Assembly (NCBI GenBank): GCA_963422565.1
Contig: OY730228.1
Span: 1,240,001-1,304,000 of the forward strand
Direction of reading: 5' to 3'
Length of the DNA: 64,000 bases
Source of the DNA: G963422565 sp963422565
GTDB lineage: Bacteria; Pseudomonadota; Alphaproteobacteria; MPNO01
Position numbers and translations under genes: made by a program. The notes under the pieces are model-generated. The model was given only the letters and a program-made list of their open reading frames with translations, was not told the DNA's origin and ran no database searches. Of the stretch, positions 51,759 to 59,540 are shown in pieces (the first letter of the stretch is position 1; the number at the start of each line of letters is the position of its first letter).

Positions 51759-52063
51759 AGGAGGCCGTCCGCGATGGAACCCCAGACCTGGACGCCGCCG
51801 CGCGTGCGCAGGCCCGTGCAGATGATGATTTCGGTGCAGGCAGGCCGCATCTCCTTCACCGCCTTCCGCATGGCGGTGGTACGCTTCGCCCTGCGCCGGC
51901 CCGCGCCCTTCCCCGACGACTCGCCGGACCAGGGGCGGATGTCGCCGTCGGCGTGGGCCTTGAAACGCTCGACAACGTATCTGTCGTCTTCAAGACCGGT
52001 GCCGAAGAGGTGAACCAGGAAAGTGGACTCAGTGTTGCCGGGAACCGCGATTGCTGCATTCAT
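51734..52063 (-). CDS. 109-residue protein of unknown function
   Basis: The frame starts ATG 52063 with GGAG nine bases upstream and ends at 51734, overlapping the start of the zinc-knuckle gene by 25 bp. The protein begins MNAAIAVPGNTESTFLVHLFG and has a basic middle (GKGAGRRRAKRTTAMRKAVKE) and an ending CTGLRTRGGVQVWGSI. It is not recognised. Small basic proteins of this sort are frequent on plasmids and integrated elements of alphaproteobacteria. The frame is open upstream but without coding character. Confidence 0.55.
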   Translation of the reverse strand: MNAAIAVPGNTESTFLVHLFGTGLEDDRYVVERFKAHADGDIRPWSGESSGKGAGRRRAKRTTAMRKAVKEMRPACTEIIICTGLRTRGGVQVWGSIADGLLCDRKQRG

Positions 52064-52269
52064 CGTGCCGTCTCCGTCGTGCCATCGGTGGGGAACGGCG
52101 GCGGCGCCTCCCTCCGGGGCGCCATCCGCCGCCCTGCTTCGGGCCAGACTCTCCTCTCGTGGGCGCGGGACGCAGGGCCGGCGCCCGGTGCGGTCGGTTC
52201 CGGTGGCGGCGCCCGGCCGGCGGGGCCGTGGCTTCCTGCACGCACCGGCGTCCCGCGGTTTGATTGATG

Positions 52270-52284
52270 TAGCACCGGGTGCTA
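52270..52284. promoter_or_regulatory. palindromic operator of the toxin-antitoxin operon
   Basis: TAGCACC-G-GGTGCTA, a perfect 7-bp inverted repeat with a one-base centre, overlapping TATATC (52283-52288), a possible -10 box, 35 bp before the toxin start. This is the expected place for binding by the downstream HTH antitoxin, which would repress its own operon. Confidence 0.6.
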
Positions 52285-52323
52285 TATCGTGCGGCATGAT
52301 GGAAGGCGCGCGAGGGGCGCGGA

Positions 52324-52604
52324 TTGCGCACGTTCAAGACCAAGCCTTTCGCGCGCTTCGCCCATCGCGAGGGAATCGCGGACAGGGCCGGTCCGGCGGG
52401 TTCCGCACGATCGTGGTGTTTCGCCGGGGAGAGCGCGCGTTCTTCGTGTACGGGTTCGCCAAGGACGCACGGGAGAACCTGCGCCGGGACGAGACGTTCC
52501 GCCGGCTGGCCGACGCGTATCTGGCGCTCGACCGGGCGGGCCTCGCGGCGGCGCTGGCGGTCGGGGCGATTATCGAGGTGTCATGCGATGACCAAGCAGT
52601 ATAA
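52324..52604 (+). pseudogene. RelE/HigB-type toxin with internal deletion and frameshift
   Basis: The first part from a TTG start reads RTFKTKPFARFAHREGIAD, the normal N terminus of this toxin family. The second part, in another frame, reads GRSGGFRTIVVFRRGE, FFVYGFAKDARENL and AALAVGAIIEV, the normal C-terminal half. The roughly 30-35 residues that join them in intact relatives are missing, and the frame changes at the junction near 52375-52390. The toxin is therefore inactive. The stop at 52604 overlaps the antitoxin start by 17 bp, as in intact operons of this type. Confidence 0.75.
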
Positions 52605-52905
52605 GAGTGAAGCGCTGGCGGCCGTGCATGAGGCGGCGCTCGGCTTGGCCGAAGCCGGCGTGATGTCCAAACGGATGATGAAGGCGTTCGACCGGATGTG
52701 CCTGACGCCGGTGGAGGATATGGCCCCGGAGGACATCCGCGCGCTCCGGCTTCGCGAGAATGCGAGCCAGGCGGTGTTCGCGCGCTATCTCAACGTGACG
52801 ACCGGGCTGGTGAGCCAGTGGGAGCGCGGCGAGAAGCATCCGCGCGGGGCGTCGCTGAAGCTTCTGACGCTGGTGGCGAAGCACGGTCTCGGGGCGGTTG
52901 CATGA
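52588..52905 (+). CDS. HTH (XRE/HigA-like) antitoxin
   Basis: This 105-residue protein has a C-terminal helix-turn-helix: IRALRLRENASQAVFARYLNV and TGLVSQWERGEKHPRG, which matches antitoxins paired with RelE/HigB toxins whose operon order is toxin first. The N part contains ALAAVHEAALGLAEAG. It is intact although the toxin is broken, so it may persist as an autorepressor at the operator 52270-52284 or as an anti-addiction factor against a toxin elsewhere. Confidence 0.85.
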   Translation: MTKQYKSEALAAVHEAALGLAEAGVMSKRMMKAFDRMCLTPVEDMAPEDIRALRLRENASQAVFARYLNVTTGLVSQWERGEKHPRGASLKLLTLVAKHGLGAVA

Positions 52906-53500
52906 GATTTCGCCGTCCTCGCTGCCCGGGTCGTCGTGTTGCGATAGTGTTGACAGATCATATGGAAGAACCAGAGTCTCCGAAATAGTCAAACAATTGC
53001 GCTGGTTTACGGTCTAGGCGCTCTCCTTTCGGCGAGGTCGAGAAACAACCGCCTCCGCGTCGCGCCTTCCAGCATTCCAGCAACGCCGTCCGGCGCGGCG
53101 CAGCGGGCGCTCGCGCCGCTGCGACCTCGATTCCATTCAAGCCCTTGCCGACGAACAACTCCGCCGGCCGGAAGCCATGCCCGGGTTTGGGCGACCAGGG
53201 GCGGGCTACGACATCGGAGAGAAACCCGCCGTCACCCGTCACGGCGGGCGTTTCCGTCATGCCGCCATGCCCGGTCGCCCGGGGGGACTCTCGCTACCGT
53301 CGCGGCCATCGACGACATCGCCCAGCGGCCTTCGAGGGGTTCAATACCCAACCGATCCGGGGTACAGTCGACGCCCATCTGGGAAGCTCTCCGGTCCGTT
53401 TCATGCCCTTGCCGAGAAACATATCTATCGGATCGGGAAAGTTCATGCAGCTTGCGGGGCGAAAATTCCGAGCTGAAGCGTTTGTGACGGATAGGGCCGA
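52906..53500. other. intergenic stretch without recognised element
   Basis: About 600 bp between the antitoxin and the dihydroxyphthalate-decarboxylase-like gene. A lone TTGACA near 52950 has no matching -10 at normal spacing. Open frames here lack domains, ribosome-binding sites and codon character. It probably marks the right edge of the island, but no direct repeat or att site could be found. Confidence 0.5.
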
Positions 53501-54475
53501 ATGGCACTCAAGCTGACTTTCGCGTGCGGCAGCTACGACCGGATGGAGCCGATCAAGGACGGAACGGTCGCGCCGGACGGGATCGACCTCGAATTCCTGG
53601 CGATCGAGTCGCCGCGCGAGATATTCGACCGCATGGCCGGAGTGCAGGAATTCGACGCCTCCGAGATGTCGAGCTCGGAATATATCGCCCGTCTCGGCAC
53701 CGGCGACTGCCCCTTCGTCGCGATCCCGGTCTTCCCCTCGAAGGCCTTCCGGCACGGGTTCATCTGCATCAACGCCGACGCCGGAATCGACTCCCCCAAG
53801 GACCTCGAAGGCCGGCGGGTGGGCGTGCCGCTCTATACCCAGACAGCGGCGGTCTGGGTACGCGGGCATCTGGCAGAGGAGTACGGCGTCGATCTCGACA
53901 GCATCGAATGGGTGCAGGGTGCGGTCGAAAAGGTCGGCGCCCACGGCGAACCGACCGCGATGCCGCTGCTCGAGCCCGTCAATCTGAGCCGGAACGACAC
54001 CGGGCGGTCGCTGTCCGACATGCTGGCGGACGGCGAGATCGACGCGCTCCTCGGCTCCCGGCTGCCCGATTCGCTGTTCACGAGCGACAGGGTCGTCCGG
54101 CTGTTCCCCAACTATCGCGCGGTCGAGCGGGAGTTCTACATCCGCACCCGCATCCACCCCATCATGCATCTGGTGGCGATCAGAAGGGCGCTCTACGAGG
54201 CGGAGCCGTGGATCGCCGGTGCGCTCTACGAAGCGATGGCGCGCGCCAAGAACCAGGCGCTCGCGCGGCTTCGGGTCTCCGCCGCCCAGAAGGTGATGCT
54301 GCCCTTCCTCCATGCCGATCTCGACGAGATCGACGAAATCTTCGGCGGCGATCCCTGGCCCTACGGCGTCGAGGCGAATCGCCCGACGCTCGAAGCGCTG
54401 ATGCGCCACATGGTGGACCAGCATTTCATTCGCGCGCCGATCTCGGTCGAATCGCTGTTCGTGCCGGTCGAGTAG
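53501..54475 (+). CDS. 4,5-dihydroxyphthalate decarboxylase-like / solute-binding-fold protein
   Basis: This 324-residue cytoplasmic protein has the periplasmic-binding type II fold but no signal peptide, as in the Pht5 family. It starts MALKLTFACGSYDRMEPIKDG and includes SSSEYIARL, IPVFPSKAFRHGFI and DLEGRRVGVPLYTQTA. Related genes are often misnamed ABC substrate-binding proteins. Decarboxylation of a dihydroxylated aromatic acid is plausible beside thiolase and other catabolic genes. The ribosome-binding site is weak. Confidence 0.82.
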   Translation: MALKLTFACGSYDRMEPIKDGTVAPDGIDLEFLAIESPREIFDRMAGVQEFDASEMSSSEYIARLGTGDCPFVAIPVFPSKAFRHGFICINADAGIDSPKDLEGRRVGVPLYTQTAAVWVRGHLAEEYGVDLDSIEWVQGAVEKVGAHGEPTAMPLLEPVNLSRNDTGRSLSDMLADGEIDALLGSRLPDSLFTSDRVVRLFPNYRAVEREFYIRTRIHPIMHLVAIRRALYEAEPWIAGALYEAMARAKNQALARLRVSAAQKVMLPFLHADLDEIDEIFGGDPWPYGVEANRPTLEALMRHMVDQHFIRAPISVESLFVPVE

Positions 54476-54529
54476 GCCCGATCCTGAGCGGCGCTTCCGC
54501 AACGACCGCCAATCTCGAGGAGCCCTTCG

Positions 54530-55735
54530 ATGCCGGAAGCCTATATTTGCGACGCCGTGAGGACGCCGATCGGCCGCTACGGGGGAGGGCTGAGCACGGT
54601 GCGGACCGACGATCTCGCAGCGGTCCCGATCTCGGCGCTGATGGCGCGCAACCCGGCGGTCGACTGGCAGGCGGTCGACGATGTCTATCTCGGGAATGCC
54701 AACCAGGCAGGCGAGGACAACCGCAACGTGGCGCGGATGGCGGGCCTGCTGGCCGGGCTGCCGGTCGAGGTCGGCGGCGCGACGGTCAACCGGCTCTGCG
54801 GCTCAGGTCTCGAAGCGCTCGCCCAGGCGGGCCGCGCGATCCGCACCGGCGAGGCGGAGCTCGCGGTCGCCGGCGGGGTCGAGAGCATGTCGCGCGCGCC
54901 CTTCGTGATGGGCAAGGCCGAGACCGCGTTCTCCCGCAAGGCGGAGATCTTCGACACGACGATCGGCTGGAGGTTCGTGAACCCCAGGATGGAGGAAGCC
55001 TACGGCGTCGATTCGATGGGGGAGACGGCGGAGAACCTCGCCGAGGAACGCCAGATCACCCGCGACGACCAGGACCGCTTCGCGCTGTGGAGCCAACGCA
55101 AGGCGCAGGCGGCGAAGGAGGCCGGGCGCCTCGCCGAGGAGATCGTCGCGGTCTCCATCCCGCGGCGGCGCGGCCCGCCCGTCTCGATCTCGGAGGACGA
55201 GCATCCGCGCGCCGACGCGACGGCGGAGAGCCTCGCCGGCCTGCGGCCCGCGTTCCGGCGCGGCGGCACCGTGACCGCCGGCAACGCGTCGGGCGTGAAC
55301 GACGGCGCCGCCGCCCTGCTGGTCGCCGACGAGGAAGCGGCCCGCGTCCACGGGCTCGCGCCGCGCGGGCGGATCGTCGCCTCGGCGACGGCCGGCGTGC
55401 CGCCCCGGATCATGGGGATCGGGCCAGCCCCGGCGACCCGCAGGGTCCTGGCGCGGGCCGGGCTCGATCTCGCCGAGATCGACGTGATCGAGATCAACGA
55501 AGCCTTCGCCGCCCAGTCGCTCGCCGTCACGCGCGAGCTCGGCCTCGCCGATGACGACCCTCGGGTGAACCCGAACGGCGGCGCGATCGCGCTCGGCCAC
55601 CCCCTGGGGTGCAGCGGCGCCCGTCTCGCCACCACGGCGCTCCACGAGCTCGAACGGAACGGCGGGCGCTACGCCCTCTGCACCATGTGCATCGGGGTGG
55701 GCCAGGGCATCGCCATGGTGATCGAACGGACGTGA
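54530..55735 (+). CDS. thiolase, acetyl-CoA/beta-ketoadipyl-CoA acyltransferase
   Basis: This 401-residue thiolase has the acyl-accepting Cys90 in NRLCGSGLEAL, the His in GGAIALGHPLGCSGAR and the second Cys in CTMCIGVGQG. The start MPEAYICDAVRTPIGRYGG and the length agree with PcaF-type beta-ketoadipyl-CoA thiolases, though acetoacetyl-CoA thiolases look much alike. It follows the decarboxylase-like gene by 54 bp. It would release acetyl-CoA at the end of a ring-degradation or beta-oxidation path. Confidence 0.9.
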   Translation: MPEAYICDAVRTPIGRYGGGLSTVRTDDLAAVPISALMARNPAVDWQAVDDVYLGNANQAGEDNRNVARMAGLLAGLPVEVGGATVNRLCGSGLEALAQAGRAIRTGEAELAVAGGVESMSRAPFVMGKAETAFSRKAEIFDTTIGWRFVNPRMEEAYGVDSMGETAENLAEERQITRDDQDRFALWSQRKAQAAKEAGRLAEEIVAVSIPRRRGPPVSISEDEHPRADATAESLAGLRPAFRRGGTVTAGNASGVNDGAAALLVADEEAARVHGLAPRGRIVASATAGVPPRIMGIGPAPATRRVLARAGLDLAEIDVIEINEAFAAQSLAVTRELGLADDDPRVNPNGGAIALGHPLGCSGARLATTALHELERNGGRYALCTMCIGVGQGIAMVIERT

Positions 55736-55787
55736 CCGGCCGGGCAGCGGGGCGGAATCGACGCCCGGAGAACGGGAGGGAGCGCTC

Positions 55788-56612
55788 ATGCCCAAATCGC
55801 TGACTCGAAGCCAGATCGACCGGTTCTGGAAAGAAGGCTATGCGTTTCCGTTCGACTGCCTGACCAGGGACGAGGCGGCAGAGGCGCGCGCCCGGTTCGA
55901 GGCCCATGAGCGAACCCTCGACGAGGACATTCACAAGCATATCCGCATCAAGGCGCATCTGAGCTTCCTCTGGCTCTGGGACCTCGCCCACCACCCCCGC
56001 ATGCTCGACGCCGTCGAGGATCTCATCGGCCCGGACATCCTCCTCTATCTCTCGACGCTCTGGTTCAAGGACGCGAGGGACGGACGCTATGTCTCCTGGC
56101 ATCAGGACTCGGCCTATTACGGTCTCGACCCGCATGACGTGATCACGCTGTGGCTGGCATTCACCGACTCGAACGCGGAGAACGGCTGCGTCCAGGTGAT
56201 CCCCGGAAGCCACCGGGAGCCCGATCGGCGGCATGTCGAGACCTATGCGGCGGAGAACCTGCTCGCCCGCGGGCAGTCGATCGAAGGGATCGACGAGTCG
56301 AGCGCCGTCAAGCTTCGACTCGCGGCCGGTCAGTTCTCGATGCATCACGAGCGGCTGATCCACGGTTCCGAACCCAACCGTTCCGACGACCGGCGGCTCG
56401 GCATGTCGTTCACCTATCTGCCGACCCGGGTGCGCTGCACCCTTCCCGGGCGAAACGCCGTTCTGGTGCGCGGCACCGACGCCTACGGCCACTGGGACTA
56501 CGACCCGGTACCGCGCCGGGACCTCGACCCCATCTGCATGGAGATCATGCGCCGCGGCATCCGGGACTATGCCGACCCCGGCATCGGCCAGGAATCCGCG
56601 CGGACGGGCTGA
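55788..56612 (+). CDS. phytanoyl-CoA dioxygenase (PhyH) family protein
   Basis: This 274-residue Fe(II)/2-oxoglutarate oxygenase shows the HxD pair in SWHQDSAYYG and the distal His in LIHGSEPN; the 2OG-binding Arg follows in DDRRLGMSF. The N terminus SLTRSQIDRFWKEGYAF is typical of PhyH proteins. It ends the plus-strand group with thiolase (52 bp gap). The substrate is unknown; related bacterial enzymes hydroxylate small acids or natural products. Confidence 0.88.
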   Translation: MPKSLTRSQIDRFWKEGYAFPFDCLTRDEAAEARARFEAHERTLDEDIHKHIRIKAHLSFLWLWDLAHHPRMLDAVEDLIGPDILLYLSTLWFKDARDGRYVSWHQDSAYYGLDPHDVITLWLAFTDSNAENGCVQVIPGSHREPDRRHVETYAAENLLARGQSIEGIDESSAVKLRLAAGQFSMHHERLIHGSEPNRSDDRRLGMSFTYLPTRVRCTLPGRNAVLVRGTDAYGHWDYDPVPRRDLDPICMEIMRRGIRDYADPGIGQESARTG

Positions 56613-56692
56613 GGGCCGAAACGGGCGATCGGCAGTTCTCGTTTCGGCGTCCTGGCGGCCGGCCTCCACCGGCACCCTGGCCCACATCGTCA

Positions 56693-56712
56693 CCCCTCCC
56701 TCGAGGGAGGGG
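56693..56712. repeat. 20-bp perfect palindrome
   Basis: CCCCTCCCTC followed directly by GAGGGAGGGG, with no loop, 80 bp after the PhyH stop. There is no T run, so it is not a standard terminator. It resembles short dispersed palindromes often found behind genes in high-GC genomes; only one copy was noticed in this window. Confidence 0.6.
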
Positions 56713-56759
56713 CGTCGCCCAGTCGATCGCGGTCCGCAAAACGAGGCCTACCGTCGGGC

Positions 56760-56789
56760 AACAATCGGCATTGTCAACCGCCGATTGTT
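56760..56789. promoter_or_regulatory. inverted repeat over the -35 region of the zinc-ribbon gene
   Basis: AACAATCGGC (56760-56769) and GCCGATTGTT (56780-56789) are perfect 10-bp arms around a 10-bp spacer that contains most of the TTGTCA -35 box. The position suggests an operator for a dimeric repressor. Confidence 0.55.
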
Positions 56790-56799
56790 ATCCTATACT
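56771..56799 (+). promoter_or_regulatory. strong sigma-70-like promoter, apparently leaderless
   Basis: TTGTCA (56771-56776) and TATACT (56794-56799) are 17 bp apart, nearly consensus. The expected start point is about 56806, the A of the zinc-ribbon gene ATG, so the mRNA would have no leader; no ribosome-binding site precedes the ATG, which agrees. Confidence 0.65.
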
Positions 56800-56805
56800 G
56801 TCCGA

Positions 56806-56985
56806 ATGGATGACCTTGAATACGAACTGGACGATCAGGGGCTGGAGCACAGGTACAGCGAACGGGACAGGACCTGCCTTATGTGCGGGACGACCTTCCC
56901 GAGCGCCTGGGCGGGGGAACGGATTTGCAAGAAGTGCAAGTCCCAGACCCGCTGGCGCAGCGGAGACAATAGTCTCTCGGACTGA
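56806..56985 (+). CDS. 59-residue zinc-ribbon protein
   Basis: The small protein starts MDDLEYELDDQGLEHRY, followed by CLMCGTTF and, 13 residues later, CKKCKSQTRW. Two CxxC pairs form a likely zinc ribbon. The function is unknown; similar small proteins in alphaproteobacteria may bind nucleic acid. It is transcribed from a strong leaderless-looking promoter with an operator-like inverted repeat. It converges on the quinone oxidoreductase gene with 59 bp between. Confidence 0.7.
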   Translation: MDDLEYELDDQGLEHRYSERDRTCLMCGTTFPSAWAGERICKKCKSQTRWRSGDNSLSD

Positions 56986-57044
56986 ACCCGCGCGAAACCA
57001 CCCGATTTTCGGCATCGCGGGCGCGCCGCCCAGGAGTGTGCGGT

Positions 57045-58010
57045 TCACGTCTCCGACGCCGCCAGTCTGACGACAAGCTTTCCAGTGGTGCGCCGGCTGC
57101 GCAGGTCGGCCAGGGCGTCGGGCAAATCCGCCAAGCGGTAGCCGTCGACGATCCGGGGCCGGATCGCCCCCCTGTCGTACAGAGCGATCAGCCGCCGGCT
57201 GCAGCGCGCGAGCATCGCGGCGTCGCGGTCGTGATCCCAGTAGACCCCGCGCGCCGTGACGCCGCCCAGCAGCAGGCGGTGCGCGGGAATGCGTGGAATC
57301 TCGCCGCTCAGGAACCCCGCAAGCAGAATCTCGCCGCGCCAGGCCAGGCATTCCAGCGCCGTCCCGGTCGCCGCGCCGCCGACGCTGTCGACGACGATGC
57401 GCGCCCCGACGCCGCCGGTCGCCGAACGCACCCGCGCGGCGAGGTCGGGGGCCGAGGAGTCGACGACGCGCTCCGCCCCCTCCTCCTCGGCGACCGCCCG
57501 TTTCCACGGACCGCTCGCCACCGCGATCACCCGAGCGCCGAGATGCCGGGCGACCTGAAGCATCGCGAGCCCCAGCCCGCCTGTCGCCGCGAAGATCAGC
57601 ACCCAGTCGCCGGGGCGAACCGCCGCCGTCTCGGCGAGCGCCACCAGCGCCGTCGTGTACGCGACCGGAAGCGCGGCTGCGACAGGCGCCGGAATCGCGT
57701 CGGGGATCGGGATCGCCATGTCCGCCCGGACCAGGGCGTACTCGGCGAACCCTCCCCATCTCACCTTCGCCGCCACCCGCGACCCGGTGCCGACGACCCG
57801 CCCGGCGACCTCCTGGCCCGGCGTGAAGGGTCTCGGCGGGCGTATCTGGTACCCCCCGCCGATCATCAGCAGGTCGGAGAAGTTGACTGCCGCCGCCTCC
57901 ACCCGGACGAGGAGCTCGCCGGCGCCCGGCTCGGGCCGCGGCATATCGACCAGTTCCAGCCCGCCGATCGAGGCCTCCGTGCCCGACCGCCATGCCTTCA
58001 TGGACGCCAT
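57045..58010 (-). CDS. NADPH:quinone oxidoreductase-like (zinc-free MDR)
   Basis: This 321-residue medium-chain reductase lacks the structural zinc Cys cluster. It has VEAAAVNFSDLLMIGGGY, GQEVAGRVVGTG, and the NADPH loop FAATGGLGLAMLQVARHLGA. The KLVVRL end is typical of quinone oxidoreductases of the QOR/crotonyl-CoA reductase-like group. The start at 58010 (MASMKAW) has an alternative Met three codons later. It follows the SDR gene by 8 bp on the minus strand. Confidence 0.9.
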   Translation of the reverse strand: MASMKAWRSGTEASIGGLELVDMPRPEPGAGELLVRVEAAAVNFSDLLMIGGGYQIRPPRPFTPGQEVAGRVVGTGSRVAAKVRWGGFAEYALVRADMAIPIPDAIPAPVAAALPVAYTTALVALAETAAVRPGDWVLIFAATGGLGLAMLQVARHLGARVIAVASGPWKRAVAEEEGAERVVDSSAPDLAARVRSATGGVGARIVVDSVGGAATGTALECLAWRGEILLAGFLSGEIPRIPAHRLLLGGVTARGVYWDHDRDAAMLARCSRRLIALYDRGAIRPRIVDGYRLADLPDALADLRSRRTTGKLVVRLAASET

Positions 58011-58018
58011 GGCGCGAG

Positions 58019-58783
58019 TCAGCCGAGATGCGTGCCGGCACCGATCCAGAGTATCTCCCCGGTCGTCCGGTCGGCGCCGGCGATCAGCCAATGGATCGCG
58101 TCGGCGACGTGATCCGCTTCGAGCCGCGCCTTGAGCGGCGCGGAGTCCACGAAGCGGGCGAGCACCCGCTCATAGCGCTCGTCGCCGAGGCCGGCCCGGT
58201 TCCAGCGCGTGTCCGTCAGGGTCGGCGCGACACAGTTGACCCTGATCTCGGGAGCGAGCACGCGCGCGAGCGACAGAGTGAGCGTGTTCACCGCGCCCTT
58301 CGACGCGGTATACGCGATCGAGCTGCCGGTCCCGTTGGACGCCGCGAAGCTCGAGACGTTGACGATGGCCCCGCCGCCGGTCGTCTTCATCGCTGGCACC
58401 GCGGCCCGGCTCATCTGGAACGCGCCGATCACGTTGACGGCGTAGGACTCGGCGAAGTCGGCGGCGGTCAACCCCTCGAGGTCGAACGGATCGACGAACC
58501 GGGTCGCGCCGGCGTTGTTGACGAGTGCGTCGATCCGGCCCCAGCGCTCGGCGACGGAAGCGGCGAGTCGCCGGCAGTCCGAATCCTCGGCGACATCGCC
58601 CGCCAGCGCGACCGCATCGACCCCGGCCGCCCGGCAGCGCTCGACCGTCTCCGCCGCCCCGGCGGCGTTTACTCGATAGTTCACGGCGACATTGCAACCG
58701 TGCCGAGCCAGGCGCAGGGCCACCGCCGCGCCGATGCCCGAAGACGCGCCGGTGACCAGCGCCGCGCCACCCGCGATGTACAT
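58019..58783 (-). CDS. short-chain dehydrogenase/reductase (SDR)
   Basis: This 254-residue SDR has the cofactor loop TGASSGIG, NNAG in VNNAGATRF, Ser in NVSSFAA and the active YTASK. Asn-Tyr-Arg after the second strand (VNYRVN) favours NADP(H), as in FabG-like reductases. It follows the CMD-family gene by 24 bp and precedes the quinone reductase. Together they suggest stepwise reduction or oxidation of an alicyclic or aromatic intermediate. Confidence 0.9.
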   Translation of the reverse strand: MYIAGGAALVTGASSGIGAAVALRLARHGCNVAVNYRVNAAGAAETVERCRAAGVDAVALAGDVAEDSDCRRLAASVAERWGRIDALVNNAGATRFVDPFDLEGLTAADFAESYAVNVIGAFQMSRAAVPAMKTTGGGAIVNVSSFAASNGTGSSIAYTASKGAVNTLTLSLARVLAPEIRVNCVAPTLTDTRWNRAGLGDERYERVLARFVDSAPLKARLEADHVADAIHWLIAGADRTTGEILWIGAGTHLG

Positions 58784-58807
58784 GCCTCGGCCCTCCCCGT
58801 CCGCCCC

Positions 58808-59356
58808 TCAGTCGTCGAAGGCGCGACCGCCGTCCGGAAGCGGTACCCGATGGGCGTTGAGCGTCATCGCGATCAACGTGTAATAGCCGCAGATCGCGAC
58901 CAGCTCGGTGAGATTCTCCTGCCCCAGCAGGGCGAGCACCCGGTCATAGGTCGCGTCGTCGACCGATCTTTCGGCATGCAGCGTCGCGCAGAACGCGTGG
59001 ACCGCCTCCTCTTCGGGCGACCCGAAGACCGGCCGGCCTCCGGTTCGGATCGCCTCGACGAGCGCGGCGGAGAGCCCGGCCTCGCGGCCGATCGGCGCAT
59101 GCGCGAACCATTCGTATTCGGCACGCCAGAACCGCGCCGTGACCAGGATCGCGAGCTCGCGCAGCCGGTCCGGCAACGGCGACTCGAAACGGATATAGGC
59201 GCCCAGCTTCTGCACGTGATCGGCGATTCCGGGGCCGTGCAGAAGCACCGTGAACGGGCCGCCGACCGAGCCGCGCGGCCCTCCGGCGATCGCCTCGAAG
59301 ACGCGCCGCTGCCGGGCAGTCATCGTATCGGGCGCGACGGGGGCGTATCGTGTCAT
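58808..59356 (-). CDS. carboxymuconolactone decarboxylase (CMD) family protein
   Basis: This 182-residue helical protein of the CMD/AhpD fold includes LRELAILVTARFWRAEYEWFAHAP, the signature helix, and ALLGQENLTELVAICGYY. The AhpD peroxidase CxxC is absent, so alkylhydroperoxidase activity is not expected; decarboxylation or another lyase role is more likely. It leads the minus-strand trio with the SDR and quinone reductase and is divergent from the EamA gene. Confidence 0.87.
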   Translation of the reverse strand: MTRYAPVAPDTMTARQRRVFEAIAGGPRGSVGGPFTVLLHGPGIADHVQKLGAYIRFESPLPDRLRELAILVTARFWRAEYEWFAHAPIGREAGLSAALVEAIRTGGRPVFGSPEEEAVHAFCATLHAERSVDDATYDRVLALLGQENLTELVAICGYYTLIAMTLNAHRVPLPDGGRAFDD

Positions 59357-59540
59357 CTACCGGCACCTTCGGGACGGAGAACGGGATCGGTCGGCCGCGC
59401 GCGGCGCAAGCGAGTGCCGGCGCGTATGGCCGGCTCGCCTGACATGCCAGGACGGGGCCGGGAACGCAAGGTGGGGAGATGGTCGGAACCGCCGCATCCT
59501 CCGAAGGCGATCGGCAGGCGGGAGTCCGCGCGGCCACGCG

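Noticed and set aside
42826..53500. CRISPR array near the cmr operon
   Set aside because: No set of regularly spaced direct repeats of 25-40 bp was found on either side of the operon or elsewhere in the window.
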